From: Planococcus shenhongbingii
GTDB taxonomy: Bacteria; Bacillota; Bacilli; Bacillales_A; Planococcaceae
Length of the DNA: 64,000 nt
Direction: 5' to 3'
Assembly: GCF_030413635.1 (NCBI RefSeq)
Contig: NZ_CP129235.1
Coordinates: 310,001-374,000, forward strand
Shown here: one piece after another, positions 1 to 7,982 of the stretch
Layout of the letters: each line of letters starts with the position of its first letter
How positions within the stretch are numbered: position 1 is the first letter of the stretch
The notes under the pieces: generated by a model
Database searches by the model: none
Seen by the model: only the letters and a program-made list of their open reading frames with translations
Told to the model about the DNA's origin: nothing
Position numbers and translations under genes: made by a program

Positions 1-1
1 G

Positions 2-385
2 GCGCTGAAAGACGCACCGGAAACAAGATTGATCGTAGTTGGCGGGGCCGGAAGCTTATTCGTGGACGAAGCCAGAACTACCCGTTTGATTGAGACACCA
101 GAATTCCCGGATGCTTTTAAAGCGATCGCATCAAACCAAGGGCAAAACCTGGCTGATCTGGAAGAGGCTGAAGGAATTCGCTGGACTTTCTTAAGCCCTG
201 CTGCATTTTTTGATGCCGAAGGCAAACGTACAGGCCATTACCAAATTGGTGAAGACAGCATTATGGTCAACAAAAAAGGCAAGAGTTATGTCAGCTATCC
301 GGACTATGCGATTGCATTGGTGGATGAAATTGAAAATCCTAAACACATAAACAAACGATTTACAGTTGTATCAGAGTCCAACTAA
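2..385 (+). CDS. NAD(P)-binding Rossmann oxidoreductase, C-terminal part (5' truncated)
   Basis: The reading frame is already open at base 2 and runs 127 residues to a TAA, so the start lies outside the window. An internal TTG at 29 is not a real start, because the frame continues upstream without a stop. The segment VVGGAGSLFVDEARTTRL followed by a WTFLSPAAFF stretch is typical of atypical SDR / NAD(P)H-binding proteins (the NAD_binding_10 family, YwnB-like), in which this is the C-terminal half of the Rossmann domain. The N-terminal dinucleotide-binding glycine motif is not in view. The family includes flavin and quinone reductases and many members of unknown substrate. A hairpin terminator follows. 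Confidence 0.7.
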   Translation, partial: ALKDAPETRLIVVGGAGSLFVDEARTTRLIETPEFPDAFKAIASNQGQNLADLEEAEGIRWTFLSPAAFFDAEGKRTGHYQIGEDSIMVNKKGKSYVSYPDYAIALVDEIENPKHINKRFTVVSESN

Positions 386-397
386 AGAACTTTGAAC

Positions 398-449
398 AAA
401 CCGGTTGCTTTAAGGAAGAGAAATTTTCCGGAAGGCAGCCGGTTTTTAT
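398..449 (+). terminator. Probable rho-independent terminator
   Basis: AAACCGGTTGC at 398-408 pairs with GCAGCCGGTTT at 435-445 with one mismatch and a long loop, followed by a short T-run. It lies just after the truncated oxidoreductase gene. The loop is longer than usual, so the call is moderate. Confidence 0.5.
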
Positions 450-768
450 GTTGGAGTTTAACGGATGAATGAAAATGCTGGGAACAACGGAAGCTTAGGG
501 TTTTGATATCAGGAGCATTGCAAGGATCAGAAAAGTATCCTGAAATTTTAACAGGAATGCATGCGATGCAGCCAGTTCTATTACGGCAGAGCAGTCGCGC
601 TTTGCACACCTGTCCGTTTCCTTAAAGGGAACCTGGCAAGTTATGTCCGGATAGTTACGCGAGTTGCCAAAAGTTCGCCACTAAATGTTCACGTTCCTTT
701 CTAAAGTAGAATTTGCTTTCCTGTATAATGAAGAGAAACTTTAACATATAAAGGCGGGAAACAAAGCG
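450..768. other. Gene-free stretch without a recognisable feature
   Basis: No open frame with a plausible ribosome binding site is seen on either strand. The only regulatory element I can support is a TATAAT hexamer at 724-729, which could be the -10 of a promoter for the small membrane protein gene at 769. No convincing -35 sits 16-18 bases upstream of it. The rest may be decayed sequence. Confidence 0.4.
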
Positions 769-1038
769 ATGGAATTTTTATATTTTCCTGAAGATAAATC
801 AGAATACATTCCTGGGATTATCTCAGTAGTCATTATTTTTCTCTTGTCGATTCTAATCGTATGGCTTTTAGTAAGAGCATCTCGAAAACAAGTGAAACAG
901 CTGGAGGAAAAAGGGTATCCTGTTGTTTATCATAAAAATAGCGACGCTGTCAGTGAACAGGAAAACCAGATTGAATTACCGGAAGAACGCAAAATTTCTG
1001 CTGGAAAAAATAATAGTGAACGCGATAAGAAGTCCTGA
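769..1038 (+). CDS. Small single-pass membrane protein of unknown function
   Basis: This 89-residue protein has one hydrophobic segment at about residues 15-37 (IPGIISVVIIFLLSILIVWLL) and a charged, lysine/glutamate-rich tail, as expected for a single-pass membrane protein with a cytoplasmic tail. AAGGCGGG at 751-758 is a good ribosome binding site for the ATG at 769. A TATAAT at 724-729 may be the promoter -10. The stop codon overlaps a strong terminator. I do not recognise the family. Confidence 0.7.
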   Translation: MEFLYFPEDKSEYIPGIISVVIIFLLSILIVWLLVRASRKQVKQLEEKGYPVVYHKNSDAVSEQENQIELPEERKISAGKNNSERDKKS

Positions 1039-1058
1039 GTCAATCAGGGCTTCTTTTT
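1029..1058 (+). terminator. Rho-independent terminator overlapping the stop codon
   Basis: GAAGTCCTGA pairs perfectly with TCAGGGCTTC-type sequence (one G-T pair) across a five-base loop and is followed by five T residues. The left arm includes the end of the membrane protein gene at 769-1038. Confidence 0.8.
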
Positions 1059-1079
1059 AATGGGGAAAAAAGTGGGTAT
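1055..1079 (+). promoter_or_regulatory. Candidate sigma-B promoter for the NCS2 permease gene
   Basis: TTTTAA at 1055-1060 (five of six matches to GTTTAA), a 13-base spacer, and GGGTAT at 1074-1079 fit the Bacillus sigma-B pattern. The -35 overlaps the T-run of the preceding terminator. The element sits about 40 bases upstream of the permease start. It could be fortuitous because the -35 lies in an AT-rich T-run. Confidence 0.4.
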
Positions 1080-1120
1080 ACTGAAATGAAATAGCAGACA
1101 GCAGGAATTGGAGCAATGAG

Positions 1121-2410
1121 ATGATGAAAAATTTATTTGGGGGAGTACAATGGGCGGTGTTTCTTTTGGCTTCGTCTATTGCAGCTCCGATTGCCATCGC
1201 TAATGTATTTGGAATGGACAGCGGAGATACCGCTTTATTTGTCCAGCGGACGATTTTTATCCTTGGCATTGCTTGTCTGGTGCAAGCATGGCTTGGGCAC
1301 AGAATGCCCATTAATGAAGGACCAGCGGGATTATGGTGGGGGATATTCGTTATTTATGCCGGGCTGGTTGGCGTCATGTACCCTTCCATGGAGACGTCAT
1401 TGCAAGCGCTGCAAAGCGGATTGCTTTACAGCGGTTTGTTGTTCATCATTTTCGCTTATACCGGAGTGGTAAGGAAGATGAAATCCCTGCTCACGCCAAC
1501 TATCACATTTGTTTACTTGGTGCTGCTTGTTTTGCAATTGAGCGAATCCATTATAAGCGGTTTGCTTGGCATAGTTGAGGAAGGACAGCCGGTGGATCTC
1601 CTAGTTTTGCTTGGAGGTATTGCAGTCGTAGGCATCACATTTTTTCTGATGGGACACAAAATTGCCTGGGTCAACCGCTACTCAATTCTGCTTGCAATTA
1701 CAGCAGGCTGGCTGATCTTTGGATTGTTAGGTAAAACAAAGGAAATTACTTTTACATCGAATGCGGTAGTGGCGTTTCCAGAAATGCTTGTGTTTGGTCC
1801 GCTCATTTGGGACAGCGGCATGTTCGTTACTGCGCTGTTTCTCACCATCCTGCTCATTGCCAATATGATGGCATCCGTACGGGTAATGGAAATGGTGCTG
1901 AAAAATACATTTTCCATTGAGCAGGAAGACCGCGTTAAGCAGGCTTCTGTAGCATCCGGCATCAATCATATTCTGGCCGGGGTGTTCTCTGCAATTGGAC
2001 CTGTACCAATTTCAGGCGCCGCAGGCTTTGTCAGTGCAACCCGGAACCCTTCCTTAAAGCCATTTATCATAGGTGGATTGATTGTTGCTTTCATCAGCCT
2101 GTTTCCGAATTTGATGACGCTGCTGGCGGCACTTCCGGCACCGGTCGCTTATGCAGTGATTTTTGCCATCTTTACAAAAATGGTGGAAATGGCTTTTGAT
2201 GAACTAACGGAAGAAAGTGACAGCCAGCAAGCTTATAAAGTCTCTGCTTTTGGCTTAATGATTGGAGTAGGCTTCATGTTTTTACCACCGGAAAGCGTAG
2301 CCGAGCTGCCAGCGGTAGTTGCTGCCACATTTTCAAACGGACTGATTACAGGGACATTAGCTGCGATTGCTGTAGAACAGTATCTGCTTTGGAGAAAAAG
2401 ATCGCGCTAA
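1121..2410 (+). CDS. NCS2 family purine/pyrimidine permease (uracil/xanthine permease type)
   Basis: This 429-residue, very hydrophobic protein has about twelve membrane segments and fits the xanthine/uracil permease (NCS2) family. The family takes up nucleobases with protons across the cytoplasmic membrane. The NCS2 signature region is seen as AAGFVSATR at residues 300-308; the usual Asn of the N-x-G-x4-T motif is Ala here, so the substrate may differ from that of UraA or PbuX. It resembles the less studied YwdJ-type permeases of Bacillus. The start is one of two adjacent ATG codons (1121 or 1124) behind a weak GGAG. The gene is monocistronic, with a candidate sigma-B promoter upstream and a shared terminator downstream. 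Confidence 0.8.
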   Translation: MMKNLFGGVQWAVFLLASSIAAPIAIANVFGMDSGDTALFVQRTIFILGIACLVQAWLGHRMPINEGPAGLWWGIFVIYAGLVGVMYPSMETSLQALQSGLLYSGLLFIIFAYTGVVRKMKSLLTPTITFVYLVLLVLQLSESIISGLLGIVEEGQPVDLLVLLGGIAVVGITFFLMGHKIAWVNRYSILLAITAGWLIFGLLGKTKEITFTSNAVVAFPEMLVFGPLIWDSGMFVTALFLTILLIANMMASVRVMEMVLKNTFSIEQEDRVKQASVASGINHILAGVFSAIGPVPISGAAGFVSATRNPSLKPFIIGGLIVAFISLFPNLMTLLAALPAPVAYAVIFAIFTKMVEMAFDELTEESDSQQAYKVSAFGLMIGVGFMFLPPESVAELPAVVAATFSNGLITGTLAAIAVEQYLLWRKRSR

Positions 2411-2417
2411 ATAAAAA

Positions 2418-2455
2418 AATGGAGGAGCATCCAGACGGTGCTCCTCCATTTCTTA
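2418..2455. terminator. Bidirectional terminator between convergent genes
   Basis: AATGGAGGAGCA (2418-2429) pairs perfectly with TGCTCCTCCATT (2439-2450). A-runs on the left and T-rich sequence on the right let it end both the permease gene (+) and the pepF gene (-). Confidence 0.85.
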
Positions 2456-4270
2456 TTTTGCTACTTCTTCAATTTCTTCTGTTAAAACAACCAGTTCATC
2501 GATCAATTCACCGATATAGGCAATCGTATCGCGCAAAGGCTCTTCGGTGGTGATGTCGACTCCGGCCATTTTTGAAAGTTCGGCCGGCGTTTTTGTGCCT
2601 CCAGTTTTCAATACCTCGAGCCACTCATCAACCGCAGGCTGTCCTTCTTTCAAAATCCGCTTTGAAACTTGTGTGGAAATCGTAAGCCCTGCACTGTAAG
2701 TGTATGGATATAGTCCCATATAGTAATGGGGCTGGCGCATCCAAGTCAGTTCGGCGCCTGGCGTAATTTCCACTGCGTCTCCCCAGAATTCTTCCAGAAC
2801 GCCCCGCTTGATGGCATTCAAGACACCAGCATTGACGCTTTGTCCGGCATCAATGCGATCGTATACTTTCCGCTGATAAGCGGCTTCCAGTAAATGCGTC
2901 ACAAAGTTATGGTAATACGTTCGGGCAACGATCGATGAAATGACCCAGCGCTTGAATTTCGGATCTTCGGAATTTTGAAGCAGGTGGTTTGCCACCAGCA
3001 TCTCGTTCATCGTTGAAGGTGCTTCGATAAAGTAAAGAGACGGGCGTGCGTTAAATAGATTTTGTTCACGGTTTGCGTTGTAGAAATGCCCGGCATGGCC
3101 AAGTTCATGAGCCAGAACAAATACCTCATTCATGCGACCGGTCCAGGAAATCAGGATATACGGATGGTGGCCGTAGGGGCTTGAACAAAAGGCCCCGGTG
3201 GACTTCCCAGTGTTTTGAGCAAAATCAATCCAGCGTTCTGAATACGAGCGTTCCACCATTTCCAGGTAGTCGCCGCCCATAATGCCAAGTGCATCGTTAA
3301 TGTATTTTTTGGATTCATCCACGGTGATTTCCGGTTCATAGGAAGGATCGAGCGAAACTTTCAAATCAGCAAACGTCATTTTTTCAAGGTCGTGTGCTTT
3401 CTGCAGCAATTTCGCATACTTCCGCATATGCGGAGCCAGTTCTTCTGTGATCAAGTCGATTTGGCGGTTGTACAGCGAGCGATCCACTTCCTGATTGAAC
3501 AATAAATAATCGAAAATCGTTTCATAGCCGCGCAGATCAGAAGTTGTTTTCTCCATCTGCAGCTGCATATCATAAGTCTTCGCTGTCGTATGCTGATACT
3601 CTTTTAATTTATTCGAAAAAGCAGTAAAGGCTGTCCGGCGAAGTTCCGCATCAGGTTCTGCTTCCCAGTCTCCCTCAAAAGATACATAGCTGAGCGGATA
3701 GCGTTTGCCGTTCACTTCAAAATCTTCAAAGGCCATATCGACCATTTTAGTGGTGTTATACAAACCGTAAGGCGCACTGAATGTAGAAGAATAGGCGGCT
3801 AATGTTTTTTCAACTTCCGGATGAAGCTGATGAGGCTTTTTGCGGATCAGTTTTTTCAAGTAAACTTCGAACTCAGCTGATTGCTCCATGGCAGCCTTCA
3901 GTGTTTCTTCCGGCTGCTCCAAAAGTTCGCTGGTGACAAACGACAAACGGCTGCTGATCTTTGCAGCGACTGAGCTATATTTGCTGGCACGCATTTGTGC
4001 CACGTCGTTTGTCTGGTCGGTGCTTAAAGCCAAACTTGCATACGTACTAATGGGAACCAGCTTTTCTAATAGCGCTAAATAAGCTGTCAGCACTTCAATG
4101 ACCGACGCTGTATTTTGGATGTTTCCTTTATGTTGTTCCTGAAACGCAGCAGCTTCCTGCTCCAGGCTGTCCAAAGCTTTATTGAAAGCTTGATCAGATG
4201 CAAACAAGCTCTCCAAATTCCACGTCTCTTCTACAGGCACTTCTGAACGCAACGGTAAACTTTTGGCCAT
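2453..4270 (-). CDS. pepF: Oligoendopeptidase F (M3 family zinc metallopeptidase)
   Basis: This 605-residue cytosolic peptidase hydrolyses short oligopeptides. The M3 zinc site is clear: HELGH at residues 388-392 supplies two His ligands and the catalytic Glu389, and Glu416 in the FIEAPSTMNE segment is the expected third ligand. The C-terminal FWGDAVEITPGAELTWMRQPHYYMGLYPYTYS region, with its His and Tyr residues, matches the substrate-binding part of PepF and YjbG-type enzymes. Length is normal for the family (about 600). The ATG at 4270 is preceded by AAGGAGAG at ideal distance. No signal peptide is seen. It is transcribed alone, convergent with the NCS2 permease gene. Confidence 0.95.
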   Translation of the reverse strand: MAKSLPLRSEVPVEETWNLESLFASDQAFNKALDSLEQEAAAFQEQHKGNIQNTASVIEVLTAYLALLEKLVPISTYASLALSTDQTNDVAQMRASKYSSVAAKISSRLSFVTSELLEQPEETLKAAMEQSAEFEVYLKKLIRKKPHQLHPEVEKTLAAYSSTFSAPYGLYNTTKMVDMAFEDFEVNGKRYPLSYVSFEGDWEAEPDAELRRTAFTAFSNKLKEYQHTTAKTYDMQLQMEKTTSDLRGYETIFDYLLFNQEVDRSLYNRQIDLITEELAPHMRKYAKLLQKAHDLEKMTFADLKVSLDPSYEPEITVDESKKYINDALGIMGGDYLEMVERSYSERWIDFAQNTGKSTGAFCSSPYGHHPYILISWTGRMNEVFVLAHELGHAGHFYNANREQNLFNARPSLYFIEAPSTMNEMLVANHLLQNSEDPKFKRWVISSIVARTYYHNFVTHLLEAAYQRKVYDRIDAGQSVNAGVLNAIKRGVLEEFWGDAVEITPGAELTWMRQPHYYMGLYPYTYSAGLTISTQVSKRILKEGQPAVDEWLEVLKTGGTKTPAELSKMAGVDITTEEPLRDTIAYIGELIDELVVLTEEIEEVAK

Positions 4271-4297
4271 GATATCTCTCCTTTTTATTACGGTTAT

Positions 4298-4323
4298 CGA
4301 ACTAATGTCCAGTATATAGTTCG
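4298..4323. promoter_or_regulatory. Inverted repeat upstream of pepF
   Basis: CGAACTA (4298-4304) and TAGTTCG (4317-4323) form a perfect 7-bp dyad with a 12-base spacer, starting 28 bases upstream of the pepF start codon. It could be an operator or a leader hairpin. No known regulator motif is recognised. Confidence 0.35.
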
Positions 4324-4409
4324 GTACAGAAAAAGTAAAAAAAATTAAAAATAAATTTAAAAATTTTAAAAAACAGGTTTAAGAATAAAAAGATGTGGAA
4401 TATATATAG

Positions 4410-4860
4410 TACAAGGCGGAACTAACGTAGGGAAAAGCGTATAAACGAAGTAAGTTTATGAACGCATCCAAACGATGAATTGCACAGCCTTGGCGGAAAA
4501 TTTTGCTTTACTGGCGATAGTTACTCTTGTCAGAGACCGATAGTACCGATGGTTTCTCTCCGAAAGAAGTGTATCAAATCAGTAAAAAAAGTAAGTTTTT
4601 TGTGGAAGTGCACCTAAACGTCTAACTGCAGAAACAAAAATTCGCTGAGATGTATATGCGAAGCACCAGCCTTAATGGCAAATGACAGTTAGCGCAACAA
4701 ATTGCATTGGCGAGAGTTAAAATTCGTCAGAGCATCAACAAGTTGTAGAAGGAATTGAATAAAAATTTTCCGCGTGCGAAATCCCTCTACGGTTTATTGA
4801 GGGACAGAAAAAGGAAAAGCATGATCTGATGAAAAGGATCATGCTTTTTCCTTTTTATTT
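4410..4860 (+). ncRNA. Candidate non-coding transcript with internal duplication, ending in a strong terminator
   Basis: No open frame with coding character exists here on either strand. Two diverged copies of the same series of modules are visible. Copy one covers about 4447-4535 and copy two about 4590-4733. They share AAGTAAGTTT, then a CCNAAACG/TGCA stretch, then GCAC-AGCCTT, then TGGCGANAGTTA and GTCAGAG. Copy one is followed by a short hairpin (AGAGACC with GGTTTCTCT) and copy two by TCCCTC/GAGGGA (4781-4804), then by the terminator at 4807-4858. It does not show tmRNA, RNase P or 6S RNA landmarks. A decayed mobile element is the alternative. Confidence 0.3.
4807..4860 (+). terminator. 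Very strong terminator with no gene in front of it
   Basis: AAAAAGGAAAAGCATGATC pairs with GATCATGCTTTTTCCTTTTT (one bulged base) and is followed by a T-rich run. The nearest + strand gene upstream ends at 2410, beyond the opposing pepF gene, so this terminator must end a transcript starting inside 4300-4800. Confidence 0.8.
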
Positions 4861-4974
4861 TTAAATCTGCTAAGCGGAATTCAAAATCTGAATAGTTTTT
4901 ATGTTCATAAAACAATGTGATAAACTAAAAAAAGATGATTAAAGTCAATAAATACATAGAAAAGAGGGACTCAA

Positions 4975-5454
4975 ATGAATGAAGCAATCATGAATGCGAT
5001 ACAAGACGATTATCCGGAAGAATTTGCCTGGTGCTATGGCTGTGGCCGTCTAAACAAAGAAGGGCATCATTTCCGGACAAGGTGGGACGGAGAAAAAACG
5101 GTTACGTTATACAAGCCGGATCCTGCCCATAAAGCGATACCGGGATTTGTCTACGGAGGGTTGATTGCTTCCCTGATTGATTGCCATGGAACCGGTTCGG
5201 CTTCGCTTGCCTTGCACCGGAAAAATGGTTTTGAACCTGGAAGCGGAGAAGAACCACCGCGTTTTGTGACCGCTTCTTTACATGTGGATTTTTTAAAACC
5301 GACTCCTGAAGGGGTAGTTTTAAAAGCAATCGGCACGGTGGAAGAAATACATCCAAAGAAATTTAAAGTGGCGGTACAAGTGTTCGCCGATGAAACGCTT
5401 TGCGCAACAGGCGAAGTAAAAGCAGTCGTAATGCCGGAATCGTTTTCAAAATAG
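4975..5454 (+). CDS. PaaI-type hotdog-fold thioesterase
   Basis: This is a 159-residue single-domain protein of the PaaI/4HBT hotdog superfamily, whose members hydrolyse acyl-CoA thioesters in the cytosol. The N-terminal CYGCGRLNKEGHHFR (two Cys around residues 20-23) and the central VYGGLIASLIDCHGTGSA helix, where the hotdog active-site Asp sits, are typical of the PaaI-like group found widely in Bacillales. ATG 4975 follows AGAGGGAC at good distance. The gene stands alone; the substrate cannot be told from sequence. Confidence 0.8.
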   Translation: MNEAIMNAIQDDYPEEFAWCYGCGRLNKEGHHFRTRWDGEKTVTLYKPDPAHKAIPGFVYGGLIASLIDCHGTGSASLALHRKNGFEPGSGEEPPRFVTASLHVDFLKPTPEGVVLKAIGTVEEIHPKKFKVAVQVFADETLCATGEVKAVVMPESFSK

Positions 5455-5568
5455 TGATAAGAAAGTGCATAAAAGATTAATGAGCAGCCGAAAAAAAGCC
5501 TATATTACCGTCTTAAGAGAGTGAAATTTTATAACCTAGTTTACTGGTAAGAATACCTGGGTTTATAG

Positions 5569-5620
5569 TATAATCAAGAAGTTCTTTTGAATAAATTGAA
5601 AGTTTCAAGGATTAGAACTT
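5569..5620 (+). promoter_or_regulatory. Promoter -10 and nested leader dyad of the monooxygenase operon
   Basis: TATAAT at 5569-5574 is followed by a nested inverted repeat in the probable 5' leader. The outer arms are AAGTTCT (5579-5585) and AGAACTT (5614-5620); the inner palindrome is TTGAAA-G-TTTCAA (5596-5608). It ends ten bases before the GGGAG ribosome binding site. It may be an operator or an RNA hairpin that controls the two-gene operon. No consensus -35 is seen, which suggests an activator. Confidence 0.4.
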
Positions 5621-5644
5621 CATAGATAAAGGGAGCGAATCAAG

Positions 5645-6703
5645 ATGAGATATGGCTTTTGGCTGCCGATTTTCGGTGGATGGCTGCGCAATGTAGAAGA
5701 TGAGAAGATGCCGGCAACATTTGACTATGCAAAACAAGTGGTGCAGTCAGCTGAAAAGTGGGGGTACGATACCACATTGATCGCTGAACTGAACTTGAAT
5801 GATATAAAAGGGATGGAAGCCGATTCGCTTGAAGCTTGGTCTACTGCTGCGGCACTCGCTGCTGTAACAGAAAAAATCGAAATCATGACGGCAATTCGCC
5901 CTGCCTTCCATAATCCCGCTGTTACTGCAAAAATGGCTGCTAACATTGACCAAATTTCCAATGGCCGCTTTACTCTCAATGTCGTTTCCGCTTGGTGGGC
6001 AGAAGAAGCGCGCCAATACGGCGGTGAGTTTACAGAGCATGATGAGCGCTATGACCGGACAGATGAATTCCTCCAAGTCGTCAAAGGCATGTGGTCTGAA
6101 AAGGAATTTTCGTTTAAAGGAAAGTATTACGATATCCAGAACGCCCGCTTAGAACCAAAACCGGTCCAAAAGCCCAACCCGATTTTATATGCAGGAGGAG
6201 AAAGCCCTCGGGGCAAAAAGTCGATTGTGGAATCGTGTGATGCTTATGTTATGCATGGCGGCACCGTCGAAGAAATCAAAATGAAAATCGAAGACATGAA
6301 GAAGCTGCGCAAAGAAGCCGGAAAATCTCCGCTGCAATCTTTCGGCATGGCCGCTTATATCGTGTGCCGTGATACGGAAGAAGAAGTGAAGGCGGAATAT
6401 GCCCGTATCGTAGATATGAAAGATGCCAGCGGCTATGTCGGCTACAATGACTTTGTCTCAAAATCGCAATTGGAACAGCAAGTGAAGCTGGAGGACTATT
6501 CGGTTTCAAATCGCGGGTTGCGCCCGGATTTGATCGGCACGCCAGAGCAGATTGCAGACCGCATTCTTGCTTATGAAGAAGCTGGACTGGATTTATTGCT
6601 GCTGCAATTCTCGCCGCAACTGGAAGAGATGGAACGCTTTTCACAAAAAGTGATGCCGCTGGTGGAAGAAAAACGCAAAACCATCGAAACACTTTCCAAC
6701 TAG
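5645..6703 (+). CDS. LLM-class FMNH2-dependent monooxygenase (dimethylsulfone/alkanesulfonate monooxygenase type)
   Basis: This 352-residue luciferase-like TIM-barrel protein belongs to the two-component flavin monooxygenases. The segments NGRFTLNVVSAWW, HDERYDRTDEFLQVVKGMW, FSFKGKYY and PNPILYAGGESPRGKK match the SfnG/SsuD branch, which uses reduced FMN and oxygen to cleave sulfones or sulfonates. No flavin reductase gene is adjacent. It starts at ATG 5645 behind GGGAG and is followed after 11 bases by an ATP-grasp gene, so the two are surely one operon. The coupling with an ATP-grasp ligase makes a role other than sulfur scavenging possible. Confidence 0.8.
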   Translation: MRYGFWLPIFGGWLRNVEDEKMPATFDYAKQVVQSAEKWGYDTTLIAELNLNDIKGMEADSLEAWSTAAALAAVTEKIEIMTAIRPAFHNPAVTAKMAANIDQISNGRFTLNVVSAWWAEEARQYGGEFTEHDERYDRTDEFLQVVKGMWSEKEFSFKGKYYDIQNARLEPKPVQKPNPILYAGGESPRGKKSIVESCDAYVMHGGTVEEIKMKIEDMKKLRKEAGKSPLQSFGMAAYIVCRDTEEEVKAEYARIVDMKDASGYVGYNDFVSKSQLEQQVKLEDYSVSNRGLRPDLIGTPEQIADRILAYEEAGLDLLLLQFSPQLEEMERFSQKVMPLVEEKRKTIETLSN

Positions 6704-6714
6704 GAGGAACTTAA

Positions 6715-7665
6715 ATGACTGAAAAAATATATGTAATTCATGAAAACGAAGAATGGACAACCCATCTTTTCAAACGTCTCGATGAACTGGAATTACCATA
6801 TGAAAACTGGTTTATCAACGAAGGGCTTGTCGACTTGAACGAAGTTCCGCCGGAAGGTGTGTTCTATAGCCGAATGAGTGCTTCTTCCCATACAAGAGGC
6901 CATCGCTACGCACCGGAACTCGCAGAGTCGCTGCTTGTCTGGCTGGAGCATCATGGCCGCAAAGTCTTTAACGGCAGCCGTGCGCTGCGCCTCGAAGTCA
7001 GTAAAGTGAACCAGTATATGGCTTTGAATGCTGCAGGCATCCGCACGCCTAAAACGATTGCAGCCAACGGCAAGGAACAAATCGTGAAAGCTGCGGGAAA
7101 ACTGGGTGAATCATCTTTCATCATCAAACACAATCGCGCTGGAAAAGGGCTGGGCGTGCAATTATTCCATTCCATGGAAGCTTTGCATGAATACTTGAAC
7201 GGCGGTGGTTTTGAACCATCAATCGATGGCATTACGCTGGTCCAACAGTATATTCAGGCGCCGGAACCGTTTATCACGCGCTGCGAATTTGTCGGCGGAA
7301 AATTCGTCTATGCAGTGCAGGTCGATACTTCTGAAGGCTTTGAACTTTGTCCTGCAGATGCTTGCCGCATTGATGACTTGTTCTGCCCGGTCGGTGAACA
7401 AGTGGAAGAAAAACCAAAATTCCAAGTGGTTAAAGGATTTGATGATCCGATCATCTCGAAATACGAAGAATTTCTTCGCCAAAACCATATCGCAGTGGCA
7501 GGGATTGAATTTATTCGCAATGCGGACGGTGAAGTTTTCACTTATGATGTAAACACGAATACCAATTATAATTCCGATGCCGAAGCGGCTTACGGAACGT
7601 ATGGTATGCTGGAATTGGCGAAATTCCTAGGCAAACAATTAAAAGGCGCAAAAGTAACTGCATAA
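6715..7665 (+). CDS. ATP-grasp (RimK-like) ligase family protein
   Basis: This 316-residue protein has the ATP-grasp fold: a nucleotide-binding lysine segment (SSFIIKHNRAGKGLGVQLF), a paired strand-helix region, and the metal-binding end IEFIRNADGEVFTYDVNTNTNYN with Glu, Asp and Asn ligands. Relatives are RimK-type ligases that form amide bonds between a carboxylate and an amine through an acyl-phosphate. It follows the flavin monooxygenase by 11 bases with the ribosome binding site AGGAGG. A terminator at 7669-7706 closes the operon. The substrate is unknown; ligation of an amino acid to a product of the monooxygenase is one inference. Confidence 0.8.
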   Translation: MTEKIYVIHENEEWTTHLFKRLDELELPYENWFINEGLVDLNEVPPEGVFYSRMSASSHTRGHRYAPELAESLLVWLEHHGRKVFNGSRALRLEVSKVNQYMALNAAGIRTPKTIAANGKEQIVKAAGKLGESSFIIKHNRAGKGLGVQLFHSMEALHEYLNGGGFEPSIDGITLVQQYIQAPEPFITRCEFVGGKFVYAVQVDTSEGFELCPADACRIDDLFCPVGEQVEEKPKFQVVKGFDDPIISKYEEFLRQNHIAVAGIEFIRNADGEVFTYDVNTNTNYNSDAEAAYGTYGMLELAKFLGKQLKGAKVTA

Positions 7666-7668
7666 AAT

Positions 7669-7706
7669 AAAATGGACATCACGAATGATCAGTGATGTCC
7701 ATTTTT
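7669..7706 (+). terminator. Rho-independent terminator
   Basis: ATGGACATCAC and GTGATGTCCAT form a perfect stem with a short loop and a T-run. It ends the monooxygenase/ATP-grasp operon. Confidence 0.9.
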
Positions 7707-7777
7707 ATACGCGTTTAAGACTGCAAGCTTAAGGGAAAAATTTAATGACAATACTAGTACAGAAGAGGAGATGGAGT

Positions 7778-7963
7778 ATGGAAAAAGAGCGGAAAGAAGA
7801 GCAATTGAACCCCGAGGAAACCGGAACAGAAGCAAATGAAGCTACGGAAGATGATTTGAAGTTCGATAAAATTTACAGCAATGTAGCGTCCAACCGTTAT
7901 GAAAACTTGCGCACCAGTTATATTGAAATCAAAGCGAAAAAGCTTCGGAAAAGAAAAAAGTAA
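7778..7963 (+). CDS. Small charged protein of unknown function
   Basis: This 61-residue protein has an acidic N-terminal half (EEQLNPEETGTEANEATEDD) and a very basic C-terminus (IEIKAKKLRKRKK). The frame is open from an ATG at 7745, but the AGGAGATGGAG ribosome binding site at 7767-7776 points to the ATG at 7778. I do not recognise it. It is convergent with the gene at 7983-8282, and only about 20 bases separate the two stop codons. Confidence 0.55.
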   Translation: MEKERKEEQLNPEETGTEANEATEDDLKFDKIYSNVASNRYENLRTSYIEIKAKKLRKRKK

Positions 7964-7982
7964 AGCTGGGTGCCTGTTGCAC

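Noticed and set aside
382..609. 75-residue minus-strand frame in the 386-768 gap
   Set aside because: No ribosome binding site, Cys- and Phe-rich composition unlike the other genes, and it overlaps the terminator of the upstream gene.
4410..4860. The orphan transcript region as tmRNA, RNase P RNA or 6S RNA
   Set aside because: No tmRNA acceptor-stem or tag frame, no RNase P conserved blocks, and no long closed hairpin with a central bubble as in 6S RNA were seen.
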